Positions 12,206 to 23,386 of a DNA stretch of 64,000 nucleotides are shown here, piece by piece. The DNA comes from Cyanoderma ruficeps (taxonomy: Eukaryota; Chordata; Aves; Passeriformes; Timaliidae). The position numbers were made by a program, and so were the translations under genes. The notes beneath the pieces were generated by a model. It saw only the letters and a program-made list of their open reading frames with translations, had not been told where the DNA came from and did not search any database. Within the stretch, counting starts at the first letter, position 1. Each line of letters begins with the position of its first letter. The stretch spans positions 3,473,790-3,537,789 of the forward strand of contig VZDJ01007755.1 in the NCBI GenBank assembly GCA_008694505.1. Direction: 5' to 3'.

Positions 12206-15200
12206 TCACTCTGCACCAGAAGCACTGGAGATCTGAGGAGAATCTGAAATTTAACAAGCAGTCTGCTTCCTCAGGTCTTTGTCTTAGCCTGGGCACAGAA
12301 TCAGGCTACCTCATAATTTATGTTAACCATATTCACATCTTAGGTCTGGTCTTGATTCATCATGGTTTTAAAATCCACATCATATTTGGTGCACACATGT
12401 AAATCAGAATTAAAGATACATCTAGCCCTCTGTTCCTAGTGTATCTGTATATGACAATCTGCTTATATAGAAACTTAATTATAAAGTAATATAATAAGTC
12501 TTTTGCATAGAAAGGCAATATTTGAGATATTTGATAGCACCTGACGTAGCCACTTTTCCTAAATGTGAAAATTCATGAAGACAATAGTCCCCTAAAATAT
12601 TGGGGTTTACTGTAGCAGAAGAAGCTTTCTAAGGACCAAAAATATTATTTTAAGATGTTTCATTTTCTCTTAAAACTTAGAAGTGGAATTTGGTTGCATG
12701 TGGAAAAATTGCAGTTCACATACCTTTTTCATTAATCAGAAAAAACCACCCTCAAATCTTTCACTTTTCCATCTGTAGTGCACAGTAAAGCTACAGCTGC
12801 CCTATTGACAATGAATGTAGCACCTATCTCAAGTCCAGTTATCTATCAGTAACCATCCACCATCTCCTGCAAGACAAAACCAAGAAAATAAATTTGCAGA
12901 AATGGAAGAATAAAGGGTCAGAAACTGGAATTGCTGTGATATACTGGTAAATTCCTTTTGGAATTCTGTGGCATAACTGTAGTAAATGCTTTATTTGTTA
13001 CCACTAGTCAGAATATGAGAAGCATTAACTCTTATTAAAACTTAATTAAAAGGGCTTAATTTTATTTTTTTATTAAAAAATACAACATTAAAAGTTTTAG
13101 AAATAAATAGGAAAGTCAGAGCTCTGTTTATCCCAGAGCTGTTTGGTGTCTGGAAAACAACAGGAAAAGGACTGGAATAGCCATTACAGCCTTTACTGCC
13201 ATGGTGCATTAAGAACGACAACAGCATACAAAGAACAAACATTTTAGACACAAAATAACATTTTGCCAAAGCCCTGTTTTACATCTAACAGTTCTTGCAG
13301 TCAAAAGCCAAATTGCACTTGGCAAGTAAATATGGGGAATTTTTCATTACAAAGATATGCAATATGCAAATGGATAATGGTTGTCATGGTGGTCATATTT
13401 TAAATATTTCATTTTTTCATACTGTAGTAAGAATCTCTCATTTGTTCCAGACACCAAGCTTTTTTATTAGCAAAATCTACAAGTGCAAAAATTGTTACTT
13501 TCTGCGCTGGATTCTGCTGTAATAGAGATGAAAACTAATTAATCCAGTGTATTTCCAGTACACATTTCTCACAGGATGCCCAAATAAACTTCAGTTGGTC
13601 CTTCATTTTTCATGATACAGCAACTGCCAGCATCACTGGCTCACACATACCATATAGTAATCTACATAAAATCCATTTAAATGTCAGGACAACTGAGTAT
13701 TTCATGTAATACTGCACTGATAACCATTTTAAAGTGGCATTTGTATACCAAAAGGTTTGAGAGGAAAAAGAGAAGCTTTGTTAACCAATTCACCTGAAAA
13801 TTTTGACTCAGATGCAAAAAAGTATGTTAGGGAACCAAAATTATTTCTCGGTGAAGAAGTACCCTGCAAATTAACTTGGAAAACCTATATTTTATTGGAT
13901 TGTATGTGCTGAAAAGTGCATTACAAAAGTAAGGAACTTAATGAGACTGAGTTGCAAATAGTCAACGTAATTACTTAAAAATGGATAGTATAACAGATGA
14001 TAAACTACTGTAACTATAAAACACAATTTACTATTTTAAAAAACATTTTTTAACTTGAAAGAAGTTTCTTCACTGAATGAAGGTCTACTGAATGAAATTA
14101 TGAAGTAATTTACAGCCCCTGTTCAACTTCTATCTTCATGTATTCCAATTAAAATAATCTTCAATCATGGCTGACGGTCATGTCCCACAATTCATGGGAA
14201 TGTTCTATAACACAAGTATGTGAAATTTAAAGACGAGCATTCTCTTTTGAAGTTACAAGTTGAATATTGACTAAAAAGATTTTCATAGTATTTTTTGGGG
14301 GGGGGCAGTCAGAGTCTTTGTCTTTCCTTACTTATGGAAAACCACAGGTTATATTGTAGCAGTATCAGCATAATCTATCCTCAGCTTCACATGAAAATTT
14401 CATCAGAGCTTTTGCTGAGATGCTGATTTACCAGCCTTGCCCAATTTTGCCCTGGCACAGTAGACTAAAATCAAAGTATGATTCCTTTTTGCAGTTCAAA
14501 TCCTTACTATTATGAAAAGCTTCCACGTCTACTATATTTGTACCCTCCTCTGCTTTCCTCTTGAGGATATCAGTCAGGCCCAAGCTTTATTTCATCATCC
14601 GTCTAAAACTATTCTAAACACAGCATAATATATCTGAGTGCTTATAAAGAAGCAACTTTATAACTTTCCTGGCTGTCAATTTCCTATTTCTAAGTGCAAA
14701 TACTGAGATGTAATTGAGACAGATAGAATGGACAGTAAATTGCCTCAGACATTTAAGGGTGAAGCACTGCTTGTCAAGAGAGATCACAGCACCTTCATAC
14801 AGTAATGACAGTCAGTTCTCTGTGCACGCACAGTGGGACTGAGGATCTTCCTTGGCCAGGGTTGAAGACCACTTCATTATCTGCAGAAAACAGGAAATTT
14901 TCCTTCCCATTGTTGCTGTCTGGTCTGACTATTGTAACAGTTCAGTATAACTAAACATGGGAAAAAGTCCCTTTATTTCCTGTGAGGACAACCTCATAGC
15001 ACATGGGAAGAAATTAACACACTCATACAGAATATAACTGCCAACTTCCAGGCATTATTCTTAATAAACAGGATCTCATGCAGTGTCAAAGAGATAAATG
15101 AACCCTTAAGTAAAAGAAAAGTTATTGCTATCAGCTCTTCACTCTTCTGCCCCTGCCCACATAAAGAATTCTTCCAGGTATATTACAAGATATTCAAATG

Positions 15201-16800
15201 TGGTCTACAGCCAATTAATTTTGTAATTTCCATTCATTTATTCCCATATTATTATTAATGGTGTTTACATGTTGTTCTGTGTAACTGAATTACAGAACCA
15301 ACATCTTAATAGAAAATTAACCTTTCCACTTAGAGAAAACAACAGATACAATCCTTCTACTTAATATGTCTCTGCTGTAACTCTAAGCCACAGAAATATC
15401 TCACCTCTGCTAAAAATATTTCCAACATTATGGAAGCAATCTACAACTTAGCACTTTTGAAATCGGTCACACCCTTCTGAAAACCTGGAGATCTTTTCTA
15501 CTGATAAAAGAGATTAACTAAAGACAGCTCACATGCTGCTCTCTCCAATAAAAAATTCTCAATTGTCTCTTGATAGTTATTGAAATTTCATATTTTAACA
15601 TAATTAGCACACAACAACCAAATTCAAAGGTAATGGTATTTTTACACCTTAAGCTGACCGTATTTGAAGATATCAGGGGAACACTGCACTTGTGCCGCTC
15701 CACACTCACAGCAAACATCCAATAACATAGTTAACTTCTGGGACCACGATCAGCATCTAATTTAACACTGCAAAAGCCAGTGATGCCTGTTCTATCAAAA
15801 CATATACTACATACATGAGGAAATTTCATCACATCTCAAACTAGCCCTATCTCAAATCTAGCACATCTCAAACTTGCCATGTTTCAAAGGGGATTTTTGT
15901 ATGAGTTTTCATTTTTAGAATTCATTTTAGTAAACCTTTCGTCTTCCTTTTCTACCTTCTAGTGTATTTTTCCTTAATATTTTCTCCATCTTATTTCCAG
16001 AGCACAGAAACATGGTCTCATAGCTCTTACTGTTTGCATTTATTCCTGGTTGGCTACTTAATCCTTCACTGAGAGCTCTTTCTAGATCTTTTCCCCATTC
16101 ACACTGCAAAACAGAGTGACAAGAAAAAGCAAATGGCAGCTACAAGTCATACTTCAAGAACCTTACCCAATCTCTAAATGTAGCAATTTTGATATTTAAA
16201 GGTAAGTAAAGAGGTGGAAAAAGGTAAGGTAAGGTGCTAACTACACATCACAGAAGGATAAACAGAATTCTAACATCTTTCAGCCAAGAAAGATGTTATT
16301 ACGACAAGTATGAGGTACTGACAAGAAAAGTCATCATTCGGTACCTCAGATATCTATTACACACATTTGGAGATGCTGGTTTTTGGCCTCTGAAAACTGT
16401 ATGCAAAAGACTAAGACCGAAACTAGGCAGAAGATCAATAATACTGACACCAGAAGAATTCATCTCAAAGGAATTTGAAGGATGATTGAAAGCACGAAAG
16501 GGGTCTTATAAAGCAAACAATTAGATTTCCAACCAGAAAAAAAGTGAGGCAAGTACTTAGCAAGGTTTTAAGACAGGATATTTAAAATGCATAAAAGGAA
16601 TTATTTTATGGGATACACATTCAGAAGTTACAGACGCCAAAAATACACAAATACAAAAACAAAGTAATCAAACTCAGAAATCACTTAGTTTGCAACCAGG
16701 TACTACACCTACACTCTTCAGGAGAGACAGCACCCAATCGTGAAGCACAAACTCCCTAAGTAATGCTACTACTTCCCATTATTAAAAAAACCCTACTCTG
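12206..16800. other. intronic sequence, mostly unique
   Basis: AT-rich intron. It holds a run of nine G at 14297-14305, and a short degenerate tandem repeat at about 15831-15886 whose units share ATCTCAAA and are spaced 16-18 bp apart. No coding exon or interspersed element was recognised. Confidence 0.5.
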
Positions 16801-17214
16801 TGTTGTAGTTTAGTAATGGTATCCCCCAATTCAGGGCTCCCACTGAAACCACACACCACTGACTCACTCAGCCCCTGCTCCCCTCTCCCCTAGTGGAGGG
16901 CTGGAGAGGAGAATTTGAGGCACAAGAGGTGAAAATCACAGGTTCAGATAAGAATTTACTGGAAACAGCAATGAGATAAGAAAACTAACAGTAACAGCAG
17001 CATTACTAATTGCAGAGGGAACAAGAAAGAGGCAAACAACTCAAATGGAAACAACAATACCTGACCACTGCCTCCACCATGTCACACTGATCTGAAGGGA
17101 CCCCCTTCCCCACTCCTGCCAATGACATGAGATGGTAGAATGATCTCCAAGGCCCAGCCATGCCCCCTCCTGTCTACTGCAGAAATCAACCCTATCCTGG
17201 CCAGAATCAGGGCA
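16801..17214 (-). mobile_element. avian ERV solo LTR (ERVL-type)
   Basis: A near full-length solo LTR of an avian endogenous retrovirus, minus strand, about 414 bp. On the plus strand the 3' end is TGTTGTAGTTTAGTAATGG, followed by GGGCTCCCACTGAAACCACA, CCCCTAGTGGAGGG and CAGATAAGAATTTACTGGA. The 5' end is at 17214, where the plus strand reads AATCAACCCTATCCTGG then CCAGAATCAGGGCA. Read on the minus strand, the LTR therefore begins TG and ends CA. No internal gag, pol or env sequence lies next to it, and no clear target-site duplication is visible. It has the same orientation as PREX2 transcription. Group assignment is from recall of avian LTRs with this terminus. Confidence 0.75.
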
Positions 17215-18711
17215 GTGGGGTAGACCTTTCTTAAATCTGTCACAGCAATTCACAGATTCCTTCCAGCACATCTCATTTTAGGTCTTTATCATATTCCGCA
17301 ATTTCTTTTTTAAGCAGTATTTTATCATACCTTACATGAACAAAAACCAGCAGACACTAGAAGATAGGAAGCAGCTCTCATTATAAATGTAGGGTGCCCA
17401 TTTTTACAAAGGCATTCTATGAATCGGGACTTATTTATTGCCTTCCTGCTTCCTATGGCTTCTGCAAAATAGCTCTCCCTCCCAGACAACAAAAAGATAA
17501 ATACAAACTATTCAGCCACAAACATTTTAGAAGTGACATAACGCTAATTCTACAGGTGTGTGTCACTTTTTCTTTCCTCTACCTTGTCATATTGTGGTAT
17601 CTTTTTAATGGAAGTGGTGTTTATACACTGCAGAGCTCTGAATGCTGCCACATCTGTTCAAGTCTCAAATGCCTCTGTGACTCTTAGAGCAAAGACCACA
17701 CTCACACTACAGAATCAGAGGATGGTGTCTCAAAGCATGCCATCCCATGCTATCTCTTCTAGGAATCCAGATACCTTACTCAAGGAATTTAAGGATACAG
17801 TGTAACTTAGCACATACTAAGCAATAAAATGAAGTGGTTTTCCAGCCTTGTTGCACAGATTCATAGCAACCCAGACATCAATCATTCTGTCACAACATAT
17901 TTGATTTAGGCATAAAGAGACTGGGATTGTTATGTCAACACGTAGGAACACATTCATCCCTCACTTTAGGAATTACTCCTTTTAAACAGCCTTAGAAAAC
18001 AAACAATTTATTTCACAGGTCAAATTATTAAACACTTTTTTGAGGTAAATTCATGATCATATTAATTGATACTGGTCACTTGTTCTAGTTATTATAATAG
18101 GCAAAAAATTTATTTAGAAACTAAACATGCCAATAGATATAAGGTATTTAAAATTCAGGAACAAGTATCAGCACCCACAGACGAGTTTCATTTTGAAGTG
18201 AGAATTCATATAGAACTTCCCTAGGAGGGTCGAGAATTAGTTTAATTCTTCTGCCTCACTCATCAAGATATTATCAATTTATCAAGGGGCCTGTATCACA
18301 CAGATTACACTGAAATAAAGAAAGCCACCTTACTACAATGTATTACTGTTTTTTTCCAGTACTCACTTCAATTCTATCTGTTTCTCCTACACATTCCCTT
18401 CATGTTCTCCAGCCTTGAACTTGAAAGCTCATCAGGGATGCCAGATGACTTGGCAGCCAGACTGCCAAATCCACAAAGGACAATCTGAAGATCTCATGAG
18501 ACCTAAAATAAATGTCAACCCCTAATTTCTCAGCTCCGTCCCTACAACAGAATAAATTCAACTGTGAGTAGCCTATGACACAACCCCAGGAGCAATCAAG
18601 CTTGCACAAAATGAAGCTGGCTTTGAAGAGTTATCCTTGCAGCTTCTCAGACATTTTAAGTAGACAACCATTCTTTTAGCATCAATTATATATGAAGGGA
18701 AAGAGTTGCTT
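17215..18711. other. intronic sequence, nothing recognised
   Basis: Intron DNA between the LTR and a MIR-like remnant. Short open frames occur around 17394-17805 but they lack splice context, homology that I recognise, or coding-like composition. No repeat family was assigned. Confidence 0.5.
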
Positions 18712-18825
18712 TGCTGTCAGAGTAGTGAACTGGGAATCATGACATCAGATTATATTTCTGGTTCTGGCACAAACTTCCACAGGGACCAAAAACCAAGATC
18801 TAAGTTTCCCATTTTTAGAACTACA
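18712..18825 (+). mobile_element. MIR-like SINE remnant
   Basis: The order GTAGTGAACTGGGAATCA, TTTCTGGTTCTGGCACAAAC and AAGTTTCCCATTTTTAGAAC mirrors the MIR consensus: the 'actgggagtcaggag' core, then 'ctggttctgcc', then 'cagtttccccatctgtaaaat'. MIRs are ancient amniote SINEs retained at low density in bird genomes. The spacing between the blocks is close to the consensus, which supports the call. Confidence 0.6.
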
Positions 18826-19146
18826 CAGGTTTGATTTATTAATGAAAGCAATGCACTGACATGTCTCTTAATAGAAAAGAGTACAAAAGTGCCAGATTAT
18901 CTGTTTCCTGAGCAAACATAATACAGTTGAAATTGTTAAAAAATCCCTAAAACTGTGTACCTGAGTTTTCTCTTGAATTTTGAATAATTGTTTGCTGAAC
19001 AGTACAGACCGGCCATTTGCACTGCAATTTCAGAGTATAAAGGAAACAAAGTAGAGATGCAACCCTGAAAATTCTGTTCTCCTGAAACTAGCTGAAACTT
19101 AAAGGCAGTCAGCCTTTTTTTCTGTCATAGCAATAAATTGCAAACT

Positions 19147-19855
19147 GATGAGTCATGGAGGTTGGAAAGGAGGTCATCTACCCAATTGCTTGAACACAGG
19201 AATGTCAACTAGAACAGGTAGTCCAGTCATCCCTAGATGACCTTTAAGCAAAATAAAAAACAGCGTCTGAGCAACTTATACCAATTTTTGACCAGTTTTA
19301 TTGTAAGCAATATTTTTCCCTTTACATTGTGTTGGAATTCCCATTTTCCACAGCCTCTCCTTCTTCCACTGTGCACCTCTCAGAGGAATGTGGCTGCATG
19401 TTGCCCACATCTATCCATTGGGGAACTCCAGACAATAATAAAAATTCCACTGAGCTTTCTCAAGGCCAAAGAAACATTGCTCTCTCAGCCTCTTTGCAGC
19501 AGTATGCTCCTGGCCCCTCCTCATCTTGCTGGTAGGTCCCAGCACCAGACTTGTGTCAGTAGGTAAAATTATTTCTTCAAGTAGGGAGCCAAAATTTGAC
19601 TCTCAGAGGTCCTACAGAGGTACAGCAGAGGGTAAAGAATTGCCTCCCTTGACCTCCTGGCAACACCCTTGCTAGAACCGTCCCAGGATGCTGATTCTCT
19701 TCTGCACTGCAAGGGTGCAATGCTGACTCATATTCCAGTTCTTGCCCACAAGTACTCCCAGAGTAACTTCTGTAAAGCTGCTTTCTAGCCCTCAGCCTAT
19801 ACAGGTGAACAGGGTTATTCCACCCCAGGCACAGGACTCTACCACTAAACCCTAT
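19147..19855 (-). mobile_element. CR1 LINE fragment, long and diverged
   Basis: A minus-strand CR1 of about 710 bp. The 3' tail lies at 19147-19235 (GAGGTTGGAAAGGAGGTCAT on the plus strand). Successive CR1 3' UTR landmarks follow upward: GAGCAACTTATACCAATTTT, GTTGGAATTCCCATTTTCCA, GCACCTCTCAGAGGAATGTG, GCTCTCTCAGCCTCTTTGCA, CTCCCTTGACCTCCTGGCAA and CCCAGGATGCTGATTCTCTT. The last, around 19680-19850, belongs to the C-terminal part of ORF2. Several blocks are heavily mutated, so it is one of the older copies here. The 93-codon open frame inside it is not a gene. Confidence 0.82.
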
Positions 19856-21631
19856 CACCTAGCACCAGATTCAGACACCGCTTGAACACCTCCAGGAGTG
19901 GTGACTCCACTTTGTTATCTTCATTCTTGCATTCCTCCTGAGTAGCCAATCCATACCAGTCCACATGTTCACCAAAGGCAGTGATAATCCTGTTCAATCC
20001 CAAACAGAAAACCAAATCAGTAATCATGTAGTTGGGTCCTAAAGCATAAATAGCTAGACAAAGCTTCTGAAAAAGAATGTGCATGAATATGTGAGTACAA
20101 GTTCTTCAAGATGCTTGTATAAAAAGGTAGAGTCTTAAATAAAGTTTATTACCTTTCTCAAGCCTATACATTCATGGGTAATCCAATACCTTTCCAAACA
20201 GGGACATATACTTTACTTAGACATACATGGTTATAGCCTTCTACAGATAAGCAAATCATGCCAACCAGTATCTCAGGTCAACTACAGCCAGTCTGCATTT
20301 ATTTTGGCCAAAAGACAGCTTCTTTTAGTTTCCAGTGTAAAGAATTTTTCAATTTCTCACGTGTTGTAATACTGTTACAATGACGTCAACTTCATCTAAT
20401 TGACAAAGTTGCTCTTCATGCTAACCTTACCAAATAAACACAAACCAACCTTGGGACACCCACTTTTAAAGCTTGGTGTTCATAGAATGGTGACAAAAAT
20501 TACTACTGAAGGGAATTGAAAACTACGTCTCCACAAACACCTGAAATCACTGCAAACAGCATATTATTCAATAGCATTAGGCTGCATGGAATAACTTAAA
20601 CCTAGAGGTTTTGATGGATGGTGCCTTCCAAGTAGCCTCTTTTAAATTAGCAGCTCACGCTACAAATTTGTGAAATACACATGTCAGAAGAGTTCAGACT
20701 GAGCTATAAGGCAGAGCAAAGAACTAACTGGAACACTGCAAATATTATTTATAAATACAGATAAATCATGAAGTTGTACAACACTTCTAAGCACGTTATA
20801 GTCTTCAAAAGATTAGGTCTTAGTCTACAATAAGGCTTAAGAACAGAAAAGTTTCTTAAATGCTATGGAAGAAAGATTTCGCCTTTCAGTATTCTAAACT
20901 TTTCACTGAACAGCTCCATAAACCACCTCTTTTCCTAAAGAAGTTTTTCACAATGCAATCCAAGTGCATCTGAGAGCAATAAGAGGAAATACATTGAAAA
21001 GTATGAAACATTTGTCATTGTCTAGCATAAATCCCTCCAATTTCAAAGATAAGATGTGTACTTGAAAATTCTTCAGAAACAACTCTGCTTTTTGCCATTG
21101 TCCTACATTACATGAACTCTGCGCTCACCTAGTAAAGACACCCACACAAAATAAAAATCTTTCTTGCTAATCCACTCCATAAAGCATAGTGTTCAACCTT
21201 GAGGCAGGGGTTACAAAGAAATAAAGAGCTTTTAAGCAGTTACCCTTACTCTGATAGGGACCACAGGTAGTGCCACTAATATAGACAAGCAAAGTCAAAT
21301 AAAAATAGAATGCCACACTCACATTTTTTGTTAACACTTAAGCAAGTTAAAAACAGCAGAAATTGGAAGTGAATGGAAAAGATATTGACTTTCTATGGTA
21401 ATTGTGTTTGCACTTCCTTTTGACTTTTTATGATGAAGTAGCCATAGAATGTTGTTTTTCTTTTCCTGAAGAGAAAGGAAATCACATAACCTTATCAAAA
21501 AATGCAGCTAGCTGAAACCCTTCCCTTCCATTCATTTAAATCCCTTTTATAAAATATAAATGTAATTATGAAAAGCACTATGGAGTGAGTAATCATCACT
21601 GTAATTGAGATATACATATAACATATTCAGT
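19856..21631. other. intronic sequence, nothing recognised
   Basis: AT-rich intron. The first 80 bases (CTTGAACACCTCCAGGAGTG on the plus strand at about 19881) contain one CR1-like 3' UTR phrase that may be a remnant of a second copy. The rest shows no gene or repeat family that I can name. Confidence 0.45.
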
Positions 21632-21683
21632 GAGTAAGACTAGATGATTCTTATGGGACCATTCCAATTTAAGGTATTCTGTG
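21632..21683 (+). mobile_element. CR1 3' terminal fragment
   Basis: A short plus-strand CR1 end. GACTAGATGATTCTTATGGG, then ACCATTCCAATTTAAG and GTATTCTGTG correspond to the last 50 bases of CR1, where 'gactagatgatc..ttaagggtccc ttccaac' is followed by 'attctgtga'. No further CR1 sequence is visible upstream, so the insertion is either extremely 5'-truncated or eroded. Confidence 0.7.
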
Positions 21684-22994
21684 CTATATATACACATGCA
21701 CACAAAAAACAACACACACAGACACATTGTTTTTGTATCAAACCGCAACCATAAAAGATCATTTATAAATTGTTCTTTTTTGTGGAAAGCCCAACACCTA
21801 ACTTTATTATATCACATAACCATTTGAGGAATTTTCATCCATGACATAAATCCTCTATTGCTAGTCAGGGTTAGTAACACTGAATTTGATTATAAAGGTT
21901 ACCTGAAGTCTCAAATACTTGGATCACTTCTCCAAATAATTAGTCTGCTCAACAATCAGAGAAATATGTATTGAGTCAAGAGACAGGGAATGTTCAGCAG
22001 AGGAATACAGATCCCAAAGAGCCACACAGACACTGAAAAGGCTGAACAATAAACCTTATAAACAATACCTCTTTATACCAGTTGAAAAGCAAGAATTCAG
22101 CTTCCTTTAACAGTGCACATTGAAAGAAAACTAACCATTTGTCCACTTTAGTGCAAGCAGAAGATAGTACTGCAGGATGTAATAAAATCAAACTGATACT
22201 TGAGAGTTAACTGGCAGAAACATATATATTCACTGAGAGACTCTGTAAACCATACTATAGTCTACATAATAAACTAGCTTTGTTTTTTTTCCCCCAGCTG
22301 CTTCAAGATCTAACTAGCCACCCCAGCTGAGGCTGTGGGGAAGGCTTACAGGAGTGCCAACATCTGCTTCTATTCCCATCAACGTCAAATTTGTCAGAAC
22401 ACGAAACTGCGCCAGAGAAACAATCTCTTGCCATAGAAAATTAAACTCTACTTCCATGGATATCCCCTGAAGTACCAAGTGTAGCAGATCGATTACATGT
22501 CCAAATTCTATTCCAAAATAAAGTTTCTTTCCAAAAAAATACATACATACACTTTATATATGTATATACATATATGTATATATACATACATATATGTACA
22601 TGCAACCTAAAATTCCTTATGGCCTGGTTCGCCTTTACTGGCCTGTCAATTAGTGTAAATCACAAACATGAGAAATAAGCCTTATATCAGGTAACAAGGT
22701 GACAAATTAAACTAGCCACTTTTTAGCAACTCTTTACTGTTAAAAATACTTTTTAATGTCTCATCAACTTCTACCCACAGTTTTACTGGTCTCTTTACTA
22801 CTGCTGTGTTGAGGATTCAAGCAAGTACCCTGATTAGACAGTAAATGAAACCTCACATGAAAACAGTCAGCAAATTACCAAAAAAGCCCAACTATTTTTT
22901 AAAAGCTCTCATTAAAAATCATATATTCCCCAGCACAAAATCACAGACCAATGAGAATCTCAGAAAAGTTTATGCAGGTTTTCTCTAATTAGCT
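21684..22994. other. intronic sequence with simple repeats
   Basis: The stretch begins with an AC-rich tract at about 21690-21725 and includes a TA/CA-type repeat at 22540-22603. The remainder is AT-rich unique intron without recognisable exons. Confidence 0.5.
22540..22603. repeat. TATG/TACA alternating microsatellite
   Basis: An imperfect alternating purine-pyrimidine tract made of ATACATAC, TATATATG and TATACATA units. It is self-complementary in many registers and so could extrude small hairpins. It is a simple repeat within PREX2 intron 1 and is likely polymorphic in length. Confidence 0.85.
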
Positions 22995-23386
22995 AGTCAT
23001 AGAATAGACTTATTAATGTTGGAAAAGACCTCCAAGATCAACCAGGTACAACTAGTAACCCAGCACTGCCATGTTCACCACTAAACCATGTCCCTAGATG
23101 GCACATCTACATGTATTTTGAACACCTCCAAGGATGGAGATTCCACCACTTCCCTGAGCAGCCTATTCCAATGCCTGAACATCCATTCAGTGAATCAATT
23201 TTTCCTAATATCACACATAATTATCCTACACTTCCCCTAGCACAGCCTGAGGCCATTTCCTCTTGTCTTGGCACTTGTTAGCTGGGGAAGAAAGACGGGG
23301 TCTTACCTCACTACAGCTTCCTTTCAGGTACTAGTAAAAAGTGATAAAGTTTCCCTCAGTCTCCTCTTCTCCAGGCTAATTGTTCT
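22995..23386 (-). mobile_element. CR1 LINE fragment, 3' end
   Basis: A minus-strand CR1 beginning at its 3' terminus (TCATAGAATAGACTTATTAA on the plus strand at about 22998). It runs through GTTGGAAAAGACCTCCAAGA, AACACCTCCAAGGATGGAGA, TTCCACCACTTCCCTGAGCA, CTGAGGCCATTTCCTCTTGT and CTCAGTCTCCTCTTCTCCAG. The order and spacing fit about 390 bp of the CR1 3' UTR. It is truncated at its 5' side near 23386. It belongs to the same broad 3' UTR type as the copy at 2152-2440. Confidence 0.9.

Noticed and set aside
12345..12370. Possible PREX2 exon 2 start (minus-strand ATGAATCAA, reading MNQ)
   Set aside because: The frame stops within a few codons and the neighbouring residues do not fit the DH domain.
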